Positions 17,077 to 25,936 of a stretch of DNA of 34,187 nt are shown here, in pieces. A program made the translations under genes and the position numbers. The notes under the pieces are model-generated. The model was given only the letters and a program-made list of their open reading frames with translations, had not been told where the DNA came from and ran no database searches. The DNA lies in assembly GCA_021794595.1 (NCBI GenBank), contig JAJYQN010000086.1, positions 1 to 34,187 of the forward strand, written 5' to 3'. This DNA is from Pseudomonadota bacterium (GTDB lineage: Bacteria; Pseudomonadota; Gammaproteobacteria; Acidiferrobacterales; Acidiferrobacteraceae). The stretch's first letter is position 1. The number at the start of each line of letters is the position of its first letter.

Positions 17077-19269
17077 ATGGATAAGGCGCACGGATGCCGC
17101 TTCGGTAGAGCGCTTACCGCTATGACGAATCCCGCCGAAGACGCCGCCCCACCGCTTCGGTCCCCTCCGGCCTTTTGGGCCCTCACCCAACTCGCCGCCT
17201 TTCACCAGAAATCGATCGATCCCGGACAATTGATCCGCGCCTTGGGCCTGGAAGGTCGTGCTATTGGCGTTCCCGAGATTCTGCTCGCCTGCGCCGAGAT
17301 CCCGCTCAAGGCAACTTCGGTCCCGCTGGCCTGGGCGGATCTGGCCACACTCAAACAACCGGCCCTAGGCGCCCTTCAAGACGGGGGTTTTGTGATCGTG
17401 GGTCGCAGGCGCGGTGATCAATTGCCGGTCACCGAACCGGGGGCGGGCCGCCCCACGTGGGTGACGGAAGCCGAATGGACGGCACGCGCCACCGGGACCT
17501 TCGTGTTGGTCACCGAACGCCTGCATTTTGATAACCCCAATCGGCCCTTTGGCCTGGGCTGGTTTGTCCCGGTCTTGCATAAATACCGCAAGGCCTTAGG
17601 CGAGGTCCTGCTCGCGGCCTTTTTCTTTCAGTTGCTGGGCATCGGTCTGCCGCTCTTTATCCAGGTCATGATCGACCGGGTGTTCGTCTTTCAGAATCAC
17701 GCGACTTTGCTTGTGGTTGCGATCGGCATGCTGGTCGTGATCGTCTTCGAAGGGCTCTTTGGCATTGTCCAGAGCATCCTGTTGGCGCATGTCGGCAACC
17801 GCGTGGACACCACCCTGGGGAGTGCCATCTATCGCCATCTCGTGCGTGTGCCCTTGCGGTACTTCGAGAACCGGCGGGTGGGGGACACCACCGCGCGGGT
17901 GCGCGAAGTCGAGCGCATCCGGCAGTTTCTGACCGGCCATGCCTTGCTCTCGGTGGTCGACGGCCTCTTCGTGTTTGTCTATATCGGGATCCTGCTGCTC
18001 TACAGCTTGCGCTTGACGGGGATTGTGTTGCTCGCGATGGTGGCGATCGCCGGGGTGACCGTGGCCTTTCGCGGGCCCCTGCGCCGGCGCATGGAGGCCT
18101 CGTTCGACGCCGACGCCCATAGCCAGGCCTTCCTGGTCGAGTCCCTCACCGGCATGGGGACTCTGAAGGCCATGGCTCTGGAACCCCAGATGAGCCGCCG
18201 CTGGGATGCGCTCTTGGCCCACCAGGTCACCGCCGGCTACCAGGCCGATCGTCTCCAGGGGATTGCCGGTGGCATCAGTCGGGCCCTTCAGAACCTGACG
18301 ACGCTCGCCATTTTGTGGGTGGGGGCAGGGCTCGTGCTGCACGGCGATCTCACGGTGGGGGCCTTGATCGCCTTTCAGATGCTGGCGCGCCGGGCGGTGA
18401 GCCCGGTGCTGCGCGTGAGTCTTTTGTGGCAGCACTTCCAGCAGGTGGGGGTCGGGGTGCAGCGCTTAGGGGATTTGATGAACGTCCCGGCAGAACCGGT
18501 GCTCGATCCGACCCGTTCCAGCCTCCCGGCCCTCAAGGGTGCTGTGCAATGCGAGGCTGTGACCTTTCGGTATCACCCGGAGGGGCCGCGGGTCCTGGAT
18601 CAGGTGAGTTTGACGATTGCCCCGGGGACCGTGGTCGGTATCGTCGGCCGCAGTGGTTCCGGTAAGAGTACGCTCGCCAAACTCCTGGCCCGCCTCTATA
18701 CCCCGGAGAGCGGCCGTATCCTGGTCGATGGCCAGGACTTGGCCCAAGTCGATCCCGGGTGGCTGCGCCGTCAGATCGCAGTCGTCCCCCAGGAGAGCTT
18801 TCTCTTTGGCGGCACGATCCGCGAGAACATCGCGGTGCGCGCCCCCGGTCTAGCTATGGCGCGGATCATCGAGGCCGCGACCTTGGCCGGGGCGCACGAC
18901 TTTATCGGGACCCTCCCGCAGGGCTACGACACCCCGACCGGCGAGCGCGGGGCTTCGCTCTCCGGCGGCCAGCGTCAGCGCATCGCCATTGCCCGGGCCT
19001 TGGTCACCGATCCCCGCCTCCTGATCTTTGATGAGGCGACCAGCGCCCTGGATTATGAGTCCGAGCGCATCATTCAGGATAACCTCCAGCGCATCTGCGC
19101 CGGGCGCACGGTGATCATCATTTCGCATCGGTTTTCGTTCTTGCGCGCTGCCGATCGCATCTATGTCTTGGATGGCGGGCGTCTCGTGGAGGAGGGCGAT
19201 CATCGCGATTTGGTCGACGCCCGCGGACTTTACCATCATCTCTGTACGCAGCAAGGTTTGGCGGCATGA
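17077..19269 (+). CDS. type I secretion ABC exporter (HlyB/LapB-like)
   Basis: A 730-residue ABC exporter of the inner membrane that drives one-step secretion through a type I system. The N-terminal region (about 25-130, FWALTQLAAFHQKSIDPG) is a C39-like domain without the catalytic Cys, as in HlyB/LapB-type exporters that bind but do not cleave their substrate. A six-helix membrane domain spans about 165-455 (KALGEVLLAAFFFQLLGIGL onward). The nucleotide-binding domain has Walker A GRSGSGKST near 525, signature LSGGQRQR near 628, Walker B LLIFDEATS near 648 and the H-loop ISHR. A later start at ATG 17122 (MTNPAEDA) is possible, as neither has a strong ribosome-binding site. It overlaps the adaptor gene by 4 bases. 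Confidence 0.93.
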   Translation: MDKAHGCRFGRALTAMTNPAEDAAPPLRSPPAFWALTQLAAFHQKSIDPGQLIRALGLEGRAIGVPEILLACAEIPLKATSVPLAWADLATLKQPALGALQDGGFVIVGRRRGDQLPVTEPGAGRPTWVTEAEWTARATGTFVLVTERLHFDNPNRPFGLGWFVPVLHKYRKALGEVLLAAFFFQLLGIGLPLFIQVMIDRVFVFQNHATLLVVAIGMLVVIVFEGLFGIVQSILLAHVGNRVDTTLGSAIYRHLVRVPLRYFENRRVGDTTARVREVERIRQFLTGHALLSVVDGLFVFVYIGILLLYSLRLTGIVLLAMVAIAGVTVAFRGPLRRRMEASFDADAHSQAFLVESLTGMGTLKAMALEPQMSRRWDALLAHQVTAGYQADRLQGIAGGISRALQNLTTLAILWVGAGLVLHGDLTVGALIAFQMLARRAVSPVLRVSLLWQHFQQVGVGVQRLGDLMNVPAEPVLDPTRSSLPALKGAVQCEAVTFRYHPEGPRVLDQVSLTIAPGTVVGIVGRSGSGKSTLAKLLARLYTPESGRILVDGQDLAQVDPGWLRRQIAVVPQESFLFGGTIRENIAVRAPGLAMARIIEAATLAGAHDFIGTLPQGYDTPTGERGASLSGGQRQRIAIARALVTDPRLLIFDEATSALDYESERIIQDNLQRICAGRTVIIISHRFSFLRAADRIYVLDGGRLVEEGDHRDLVDARGLYHHLCTQQGLAA

Positions 19270-20777
19270 GTGCGGTGCCGACACCACCCGCTCAATCATC
19301 GGCCCCCGCCGGCCCCCGATCTTCTTGGCGTCACCCGCGCGCGACATGGCGGGCTCGGACGCCCTCCCGTGTGCAGGCGCTGACCCAGGCCTTCCAACCG
19401 CAGGCGCTCGCCATTCAAGAGGCGCCACCGGCGCTTTTTCTGCGCGGGCTCCTCTGGGTGCTCGTCGCCCTGGTGACGGCGCTCTTGGTCTGGGCGACCG
19501 TGAGCCGCATCCCGATCTTGACGAGCGCACCGGGCAAGTTCACAGCCGGCCAACACACCCAGATCGTGCAAAGCCTCTATAGCGGCGCGGTGCAGCAGAT
19601 CCTGGTCCACCCGGGGATGACCGTGCACCGCGGCCAGGCCCTGCTCCAATTAAACCCGCATGTCGATTTTCAAAGCCTCCAAGACCATCTGCGGACCTTG
19701 GCCTTAAATCGCGCCGAGCGCGCGCGTATCGAAGATGAACTCACAGGGCACGCGCAGGTCTCCCGCAGCGCCTACGAGACACAGAGTGCCGCGCTCTTAG
19801 AAGCGACCCTGGCGCGCGCCGATCTCGCCCATGAACGAGCACGGCTCACAGCCGATCGCGCCACTATCCGCGAGGCCCGCGCCCAATGGCAGAGCGCCGA
19901 AGGCCGGGCGCAGACCGCCCAGGTCCGCGCGCGCCTCGACCATCATGTGGTCACCGAGGCAAGTCCCTTGGTGGCCGATGGCGCGCTCTCCGGCGCCCAT
20001 TACGCCCAACTCCTGGATCAGGCCCTGCGCGCCCAAGGCAAGGCCCGCCGGGCGAAGCGGCGTATCACAGCGCGCCTCCAGGCCCTGAAGGCCGCCGAGG
20101 CCAACCAAACGAAGGATCAGGCGAAATTCACAGACACCCTCTTACAGGACCTCGAACAGACACTCGGTGAGACCTATAGCCTGCGCCGCAAGGTGACACA
20201 CGCCCACCGCCGGTACCGCTCTGACTGGCTGCGCGCGCCCTTGACGGGCACCCTCCAGAGTCTCAAAGTGGCGAGCGTCGGGACCGTCGTCCAACCCGGC
20301 GAGACGCTGGCCACCATCGAACCGCCAACACAGACACTCACCGTCACAGCCGATGTCCCAAGCCGCGACATCGGCTTCATTCATGTCGGCGACAAGACCG
20401 ACATCAAAGTGGCAAGCTACCCCTTCGAACAATATGGCATGATCCCGGGGATCGTCACCTGGGTGAGTCCCACGGCTGCGACCACCAACACCGTGGCCGC
20501 CCCTCCAGCTGGTGAGAACCCCCAGGCCACCAGTACGCCGGCGCCCACGACCCCCAGTCACTCGCACTCCCATTCGGGATCGCTCACGCCGCCCACACTC
20601 TATTATCGTTTGCATGTCAAACCCTTGAAGACCACGCTCTGGGTCCAGGGGCACAAGCGCCTTATGCGCCCAGGCATGACGGTCACAGTCGACATCCATA
20701 CCGGCGAGCGGCGGGTGATCAATTTCTTCTTGGATCCGATCACCAAATATCTGCATAATGGGGTGGAGGAGCGCTAG
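19266..20777 (+). CDS. type I secretion adaptor (HlyD/LapC family)
   Basis: The periplasmic adaptor that links the ABC exporter to an outer-membrane TolC channel; 503 residues. It has a cytoplasmic N-terminal segment of about 55 residues, a single membrane helix at about 57-79 (LFLRGLLWVLVALVTALLVW), a lipoyl-like half-motif (PGKFTAGQ...GAVQQILVHPGMTVHRGQAL) and long coiled-coil hairpin arms at about 140-310. The second lipoyl half follows (APLTGTLQSLKV...VVQPGETLATIEP), then a beta-barrel domain. An unusual Pro/Thr/Ser/His linker with SHSHSHSG lies near residue 430. It is coupled to the exporter gene through a 4-base overlap. Confidence 0.93.
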   Translation: MSAVPTPPAQSSAPAGPRSSWRHPRATWRARTPSRVQALTQAFQPQALAIQEAPPALFLRGLLWVLVALVTALLVWATVSRIPILTSAPGKFTAGQHTQIVQSLYSGAVQQILVHPGMTVHRGQALLQLNPHVDFQSLQDHLRTLALNRAERARIEDELTGHAQVSRSAYETQSAALLEATLARADLAHERARLTADRATIREARAQWQSAEGRAQTAQVRARLDHHVVTEASPLVADGALSGAHYAQLLDQALRAQGKARRAKRRITARLQALKAAEANQTKDQAKFTDTLLQDLEQTLGETYSLRRKVTHAHRRYRSDWLRAPLTGTLQSLKVASVGTVVQPGETLATIEPPTQTLTVTADVPSRDIGFIHVGDKTDIKVASYPFEQYGMIPGIVTWVSPTAATTNTVAAPPAGENPQATSTPAPTTPSHSHSHSGSLTPPTLYYRLHVKPLKTTLWVQGHKRLMRPGMTVTVDIHTGERRVINFFLDPITKYLHNGVEER

Positions 20778-21333
20778 GGTATGGACGATACATTATCGAA
20801 CAAGGCAACTGGGGATGGGATACGGCGTGGTATGAGTTGGCTCGGGACCATGATGGCGGGAAGCGGGATGGACTCGATAGTACATCATGAGAACACGTGG
20901 AGTTCGCGGTGCGGATCATGCCGCGCCAATTGGATTGGTGCGCCCATGAATCCAATTGTGCGCGTTATCTCTTTCATCCAGAGTTTGATATCGATAAAGA
21001 GCTTTGTCACGAACAGGGTTAATCGCCTTATGTTTCGTTGTCGGGGTACACAAAGCGCGGTTATACACACGATAAGACGACAGAGTTGTTAATTTTTCTT
21101 TGTGGACCAGAAACCAGGAGTTACCCGGCACAAACGCACAGGGCGGGCACCCCTCATAGCAGGAATCGTGGGTGTGCCAAGGATGGAGGTTTCATCGTGC
21201 GTATAAGGAGACGAAGGGAACCACGGAAAAACCAAATTGTGAAGCGATGGCTGATCCATCAAGGGGTGGGGAACGCAGACGCCATGGTGTGTCTCGACGT
21301 CCCTGTCCAATCTGACCCTAGCGGAGACTACTA
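20778..21333 (+). other. gene-free stretch between adaptor and IS630 element
   Basis: About 550 bases with only short, unconvincing ORFs; a 103-codon ORF at 20781-21092 has no recognisable features. Around 21142-21180 the sequence GGGCGGGCACCCC...GGGTGTGCC can form a modest hairpin. The stretch probably once belonged to the spacer before the membrane-protein gene at 22611, before IS630 inserted. No promoter or terminator could be called. Confidence 0.4.
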
Positions 21334-22494
21334 GTGTAGTGCTTCATAATTAACGGAACTAACATGGCCCTCTCCGGTCTCAGTGATAGAGTACAAGACA
21401 GGAGGCCATCGATGCGCGCAGCACCTATGATCGTGTTGACCGAAGCGGAACGCAAAAAACTCACGCAACTCGCGAAGTCCCGCACAACGAGCGTGCGCCT
21501 GGCGCGTCGTGCACAGATTGTGCTGCGGGCGGCAATGGGCGCGCACAACGATGCGATCGCACAGGAACTCAAGATTGGGCGTGTGCAGGTCGGGCGTTGG
21601 CGGGAGCGCTATGCCGAAGGCGGCCTCGCCGCGATCACGCAGGATTTGCCGCGTGGCGGACGGCCGCCGAAGGTAGACGCTGCGGAGGTGGTGCGCCTCA
21701 CCACGCAGACGCGGCCCGAAGGGGCCACGCACTGGAGCACACGCCGGCTTGCGGCCAAGATGGGTGTGAGCGATACCACGGTGCTGCGGGTGTGGCATCG
21801 CCATGGGCTGAAGCCACACCTCGTCCGAACCTTCAAGGTCTCGCGTGACCCCCGATTTGTCGAGAAGCTGGAGGACATCGTCGGACTGTACCTCAACCCT
21901 CCCGAACACGCGCTGGTGCTGTGCTGCGACGAGAAGAGCCAGGTGCAGGCACTCGATCGCACGCAGCCCGGTCTGCCGCTGAAGAAAGGGCGTGCGGGCA
22001 CGATGACCCATGACTACAAGCGTCACGGCACCACAACGCTGTTCGCGGCGCTCAGCACGCTGGATGGGTCGCTCATTTCCTGTTGCCAACAGCGTCACCG
22101 CCATGAGGAATGGCTTGTCTTCCTGCGGAGAATCCACCGACAGACACCCAAGGATAAGGAACTGCATCTGATCTGCGACAACTACGCCACCCACAAGCAT
22201 CCCCATGTGCAGGCACGGCTCGCCCAGCACCCGCGCTTTCATATGCACTTCACCCCTACCTCGGCGTCGTGGCTCAACATGGTGGAACGTTTCTTTCGCG
22301 ACTTGAGCACCCAGCGACTGGAGCGCGGTGTCTTTCGCAGCGTCCCTGAACTGACGGCCGCCATCAAGGAATATGTGACTGTGCATAACAAAAACCCCAA
22401 ACCGTTCATCTGGACCGCCAAAGCGGCCGATATTCTCCAGAAGGTCATCCGCGCGAATCGGCGCTTAAGTTCCAAACAGAATGAAGCACTACAC
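21334..22494 (+). mobile_element. IS630-family insertion sequence
   Basis: A 1,161-bp element with imperfect terminal inverted repeats: both ends begin GTGTAGTGCTTCAT, and after a divergent stretch share GGAAC. It is flanked by TA on both sides (21332-21333 and 22495-22496) in a CTAG context, which is the target and duplication known for IS630. It carries one intact transposase gene. It lies between the type I secretion genes and the repeat-protein genes. Confidence 0.93.
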
Positions 22495-22497
22495 TAG
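21412..22497 (+). CDS. IS630-family transposase
   Basis: A 361-residue DDE transposase. The N-terminal helix-turn-helix ([21 protein letters not shown]) and a second HTH-like part ([20 protein letters not shown]) are followed by the catalytic core. Its acidic residues are seen in [23 protein letters not shown] and [12 protein letters not shown], in the normal IS630 D-D-E order. The ATG at 21412 fits the usual family start ([17 protein letters not shown]) better than an upstream in-frame ATG at 21364. The reading frame reaches the very end of the element: the last coding triplet is CAC, and the stop TAG is formed by the duplicated TA plus the next flanking G. The gene appears complete. Confidence 0.94.
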   Translation: MRAAPMIVLTEAERKKLTQLAKSRTTSVRLARRAQIVLRAAMGAHNDAIAQELKIGRVQVGRWRERYAEGGLAAITQDLPRGGRPPKVDAAEVVRLTTQTRPEGATHWSTRRLAAKMGVSDTTVLRVWHRHGLKPHLVRTFKVSRDPRFVEKLEDIVGLYLNPPEHALVLCCDEKSQVQALDRTQPGLPLKKGRAGTMTHDYKRHGTTTLFAALSTLDGSLISCCQQRHRHEEWLVFLRRIHRQTPKDKELHLICDNYATHKHPHVQARLAQHPRFHMHFTPTSASWLNMVERFFRDLSTQRLERGVFRSVPELTAAIKEYVTVHNKNPKPFIWTAKAADILQKVIRANRRLSSKQNEALH

Positions 22498-22529
22498 GTG
22501 GGTGCGCGACTGCAGTCGCATGGTACCGA

Positions 22530-22545
22530 TATAGTAATTGGCAAC
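22530..22545 (+). promoter_or_regulatory. 16-bp upstream motif, copy 1
   Basis: TATAGTAATTGGCAAC, 65 bases before the start of the membrane-protein gene. Fifteen of sixteen bases recur at 23427-23442, at nearly the same distance before the repeat-protein gene. Probably a shared promoter or operator element. Confidence 0.55.
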
Positions 22546-22610
22546 TGTTTGAATGAATGACGCGGGTTTTACGGATCTACCCTAGCTTATACAATAACTA
22601 GAGGGTTAAG

Positions 22611-23363
22611 ATGAGTGATAAAAATGATGCGGGATTCCTGACAGTAGCGCGTCTAGCAGTATCTTTCTCCATTATCCTTTATTTTGTTGGACAATATTGG
22701 CTCTATACGGTGGTTACATCAAATGCATCCTTAATATTACCGATTATTAGCCGGTTTGATTTGACGACCCTGGATGCCTGGTGCTTGCGTTTTTTGTCTT
22801 ACACAACAAGGTTCGGTGGCGTAATGAATCCGCAGGAGCTATCGATTCTTGCAAGCACTCTGACGCTTATGCTTATGTTCACGCTGGTGCCCTTTGTGTT
22901 GTTGTTCTTCGTGAACACATATAAATTGCTATCTGGTGTAGGCATGGGTTATTTGGCGAATGGGGTACCGACGCTTCGCCAGAAATATAATTACTTATAC
23001 ATGGACAGCGGGTTTTTTATGTTTGGGACTTTCAGTAATCGGGTGGGGTCTGTGCAAGCGTATGCAGGGCCACAAACGGAGTACGTCAATAGCCCCGGAG
23101 GCGATGTGAGCCCAAGCGTCGCGCTTATCCGATATTACAATGCGGCGCTTAGGAGTCCAACGAAGCTCCAAATACCGATTTTGTTGGTAATACAAATTCT
23201 ATTTGTTGCGACAATAGGATCTCTTAATGGAGGCCAGATTCGTAACCTGACCCACGGGGCGTGTTTGGATTTGGAACTGTTTTCTGTTATCTTTCTGGTA
23301 TTTCTTAACGAGATGCTTACATATGTGGTAGCGTGGTTGTCGACCCAATTGAGAGCCCGTTAG
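22611..23363 (+). CDS. four-helix membrane protein, unknown
   Basis: A 250-residue protein I cannot assign to a family. Hydrophobic segments lie at about 12-35 (VARLAVSFSIILYFVGQYW), 80-101 (LTLMLMFTLVPFVLLFFV), 186-204 (LQIPILLVIQILFVATIG) and 222-243. A soluble loop of about 85 residues lies between helices 2 and 3, rich in Tyr, Gly and Asn (YNYLYMDSGFFMFGTF). The ATG follows AGAGGGTTAAG. Base composition is AT-richer than the exporter genes and matches the repeat-protein and sulfotransferase genes. It shares an upstream 16-bp motif with the repeat-protein gene. It may be an accessory export or immunity-like partner of that protein; this is inferred only from position. Confidence 0.7.
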   Translation: MSDKNDAGFLTVARLAVSFSIILYFVGQYWLYTVVTSNASLILPIISRFDLTTLDAWCLRFLSYTTRFGGVMNPQELSILASTLTLMLMFTLVPFVLLFFVNTYKLLSGVGMGYLANGVPTLRQKYNYLYMDSGFFMFGTFSNRVGSVQAYAGPQTEYVNSPGGDVSPSVALIRYYNAALRSPTKLQIPILLVIQILFVATIGSLNGGQIRNLTHGACLDLELFSVIFLVFLNEMLTYVVAWLSTQLRAR

Positions 23364-23426
23364 GGTAGTGAGCGTTATGCATATGAAAATTAAAACAGTT
23401 GATGAATACAGTTTAAATGTAAACGG

Positions 23427-23442
23427 TATAATAATTGGCAAC
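23427..23442 (+). promoter_or_regulatory. 16-bp upstream motif, copy 2
   Basis: TATAATAATTGGCAAC, 67 bases before the repeat-protein ATG and one base different from copy 1. The leading TATAAT would fit a -10 hexamer, but the conserved part extends ten bases beyond it, so an activator or repressor site is also possible. Confidence 0.55.
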
Positions 23443-23509
23443 GAATTCAGGAATCGGCGAGTCTGTGCGCAACATCAGACGAGCATTTCATTACCGTGAG
23501 GACTAATAA

Positions 23510-25936
23510 ATGACTACAGCGGTTATAGGCGGGTCGACTGCGACAGACGGTGCAACAAAAGTGGATGCCGTGCTTACGGCATATGACTATGCTCAGCAGG
23601 CCCATACGTTGTTGGAGGACTATGAGTCTGGGAATATGGTCGCATTTGCATCGACATTTGCAGAATACATTGCCGAGGATTCCGTAAGCGCTTTAGCAGG
23701 GGCCTTTACGGAGGAGTTTGGGCCGCTCGCAAGTATGGCGGTCGCGTTGGAAGCAAAGCTCATTGTTGAGGATCTTATTAAGCTTGGCCGGAATTTGCCA
23801 ATAGGAGCTGACTTAGCTGAGTTACTGCATCCGGTGCAAAGTAGCGACTTTGTACCCAGTGGCGGGGGCGCCACGGGAAATAATCCAGCGACAGGTGGTG
23901 GTAGTGTCCCTGGCGGTGGCGCCACGGGAAATAATCCAGCGACAGGTGGTGGTAGTGTCCCCGGCAGTGGCGCCACGGGAAATAATCCAGCGACAGGTGG
24001 TGGGAATACGAGCACGCCTGGAGGACAGTTAGCTGCCTCTACAAGCGTTACGTACACGGCAAACGGTGGCTTCTATGGGGCGAGTTCGGGACAAACCTAC
24101 TACGGTGGCAGCTACTCCGACAAGTTCAGCCTCACCCCAACAGCCAATGGGGGCTATGATAGCTCGAGTACTGGCAAGACCTACTTCGGGGGAACGTACT
24201 CCGACAGCTACCAAAGTACTGCGAAGGGTGGATATAGTGAGCACTCTAGTGGTGTCACGGCAGGTGGTGGACAGAGCGATAGCAGTTATAGCTATACGCC
24301 TAATGGAGATTATACCAGTAACTTCGCGAGCCAGACCTCGAGCGGTGGTTCGTCGGGCCACTTCAGCCTCACCCCAACGGCCAATGGAGGATATGACAGC
24401 ACAACGACTAGCAAGACGTATAACGGTGGTACTTACTCCGATAGCTACCAAGGCACGCCAAGCGGTGGGTACTCCGATAATTCCACCGCCATAACGGCAG
24501 GTGGTGGACAGAACGATAGCAGTTATAGCTATACACCTGACGGTGGTTACACCAGCAGCTATGCGGATCACGCCTCATACGGTGGAAGTGCCTCTGGCAG
24601 TTACAGCAGTCTGCCGACAGGCAATGGCGGATATGATAGATCAAGCACCAGTAGAACCTACGGTGGCGCAAGTCATTCTAACTCTTATCAGAGTACAGCA
24701 AACGGTGGGTACTCCGATAATTCCACCACCATAACGGCAGGTGGCGGACAGAGCGATAGCAGTTATAGCTATACACCTGACGGTGGTTACACCAGCAGCT
24801 ATGCGGATCACGCCTCATACGGTGGAAGTGCCTCTGGCAGTTACAGCAGTCTGCCGACAGGCAATGGCGGATATGATAGATCAAGCACCAGTAGAACCTA
24901 CGGTGGCGCAAGTCATTCTAACTCTTATCAGAGTACAGCAAACGGTGGGTACTCCGATAATTCCACCACCATAACGGCAGGTGGTGGACAGAGCGATAGC
25001 AGTTATAGCTATACGCCTAATGGTGATTACACCAGCAGCTACGCAGATCATACCTCACACGGTGGAAGCGCCTCTGGCAGTTACAGCAGCACATCCAGCG
25101 GTGGTTACAGTAGCGCTTATGTAGACCATACCACTTATGGCGGTAGCTATTCCGGTAGCAACCAGGGCACCGCAAACGGAGAGTATAACGATACCTCTGT
25201 TGGTACCACAATGGATGGTCAACAGCGTGACAGCAGTTACAGCGGCACCGCAAACGGCCGTTACAGCAGCAGCCAGAACTACCATACCGCTAATGGTGAC
25301 ACATCATCACACAATTACAGCAGTCTACCGACAGGCAATGGCGGGTACGATACATCAAGCACCAGTAGAACCTACGGTGGCGCAAGTCATTCCAACTCTT
25401 ATCAGAGTACAGCGAACGGTGGATACTCCGATAATGCCACCAACATAACGTCAGGTGGTGGACAGAGCGATAGCAGTTATAGCTATACGCCGAATGGTGA
25501 TTACACCAGCAGCTACGCAGATCATACCTATGCGGGGGGCACCGCCAGGAGTACCTACAGCGGTACTTCTGGCGGCGGCTATACTAGCACTTATGCGGAT
25601 CATACCGCATATGGGGGTAGCTCCTCTGATAGCTTCACTGGTACTCCCAGTGGAGGGTACACCAGTGACTACGCGGGGCATACATATTTTGGGGGGACAT
25701 ACTCTAGCACTTTTAACGGTACTTCCGGTGGCGGATTTAGCAGCAGTTACTCGGACCATACCTACCTTGGTTATAGTTTCTCGGGTACTTATAGTGGCAC
25801 TCCTAATGGTGGGTTTACAAGTTCCTTTGGCGGGAATACCGGTGTTTCAAGTGGCGGCAGTAGCACCTACGGCATTTATTCCACAGCCTTCGGGGCCGGT
25901 ACAAGTCTCACTACTGGCGGTAACAGCACTTTTTGA
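23510..25936 (+). CDS. large Tyr/Gly/Ser/Thr repeat protein, likely type I-secreted
   Basis: An 808-residue protein. Residues 1-117 are non-repetitive and helical, with no Sec signal peptide. Next come three 17-residue repeats of the type GGGATGNNPATGGGSVP (about 118-167). The remaining ~640 residues are short beta-like units such as SDSSYSYTPNGDYTSS and YADHTSYGGSASGSY, arranged in an 80-residue higher-order period. Tyr is very frequent and usually next to Asp (YADH, GDYT, GYDSS, YSDN). Cys appears to be absent, and no RTX GGxGxD motif is seen. The C-terminus ends GGNSTF. The ATG follows GTGAGGACTAATAA. The nearby exporter and adaptor make it the probable substrate; adhesin, surface-layer or matrix protein are the likely roles. 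Confidence 0.8.
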   Translation: MTTAVIGGSTATDGATKVDAVLTAYDYAQQAHTLLEDYESGNMVAFASTFAEYIAEDSVSALAGAFTEEFGPLASMAVALEAKLIVEDLIKLGRNLPIGADLAELLHPVQSSDFVPSGGGATGNNPATGGGSVPGGGATGNNPATGGGSVPGSGATGNNPATGGGNTSTPGGQLAASTSVTYTANGGFYGASSGQTYYGGSYSDKFSLTPTANGGYDSSSTGKTYFGGTYSDSYQSTAKGGYSEHSSGVTAGGGQSDSSYSYTPNGDYTSNFASQTSSGGSSGHFSLTPTANGGYDSTTTSKTYNGGTYSDSYQGTPSGGYSDNSTAITAGGGQNDSSYSYTPDGGYTSSYADHASYGGSASGSYSSLPTGNGGYDRSSTSRTYGGASHSNSYQSTANGGYSDNSTTITAGGGQSDSSYSYTPDGGYTSSYADHASYGGSASGSYSSLPTGNGGYDRSSTSRTYGGASHSNSYQSTANGGYSDNSTTITAGGGQSDSSYSYTPNGDYTSSYADHTSHGGSASGSYSSTSSGGYSSAYVDHTTYGGSYSGSNQGTANGEYNDTSVGTTMDGQQRDSSYSGTANGRYSSSQNYHTANGDTSSHNYSSLPTGNGGYDTSSTSRTYGGASHSNSYQSTANGGYSDNATNITSGGGQSDSSYSYTPNGDYTSSYADHTYAGGTARSTYSGTSGGGYTSTYADHTAYGGSSSDSFTGTPSGGYTSDYAGHTYFGGTYSSTFNGTSGGGFSSSYSDHTYLGYSFSGTYSGTPNGGFTSSFGGNTGVSSGGSSTYGIYSTAFGAGTSLTTGGNSTF
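23861..24013 (+). repeat. three tandem 51-bp repeats in the repeat-protein gene
   Basis: Units begin at 23861, 23912 and 23963 and share GCCACGGGAAATAATCCAGC. Each encodes 17 residues of a Gly/Asn/Pro/Thr linker. The near-identity suggests recent slippage or recombination. Confidence 0.9.
24481..24960 (+). repeat. 240-bp tandem duplication in the repeat-protein gene
   Basis: 24481-24720 and 24721-24960 differ at only three positions, all within the first 35 bases of the unit. The period is 80 codons, so reading frame is kept. More diverged versions of the same unit lie on both sides (about 24241-24480 and 24961 onward). Copy number could vary between strains. Confidence 0.93.

Noticed and set aside
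20781..21092. 103-codon ORF after the adaptor gene
   Set aside because: It starts three bases after the adaptor stop but has no recognisable domain and unconvincing codon use; left as intergenic.
21331..22386. 351-codon minus-strand frame over the IS630 element
   Set aside because: Shadow of the transposase; no family resemblance and it runs through the terminal repeats.
22530..22560. Possible sigma-54 promoter (TTGGCA...TTGAA)
   Set aside because: The spacing between the GG and the second element is off and the conserved GC is missing in both copies of the motif.
23861..25936. Repeat array considered as a CRISPR or noncoding satellite
   Set aside because: The repeats keep one open frame over 2.4 kb, have periods divisible by three and no spacer structure.
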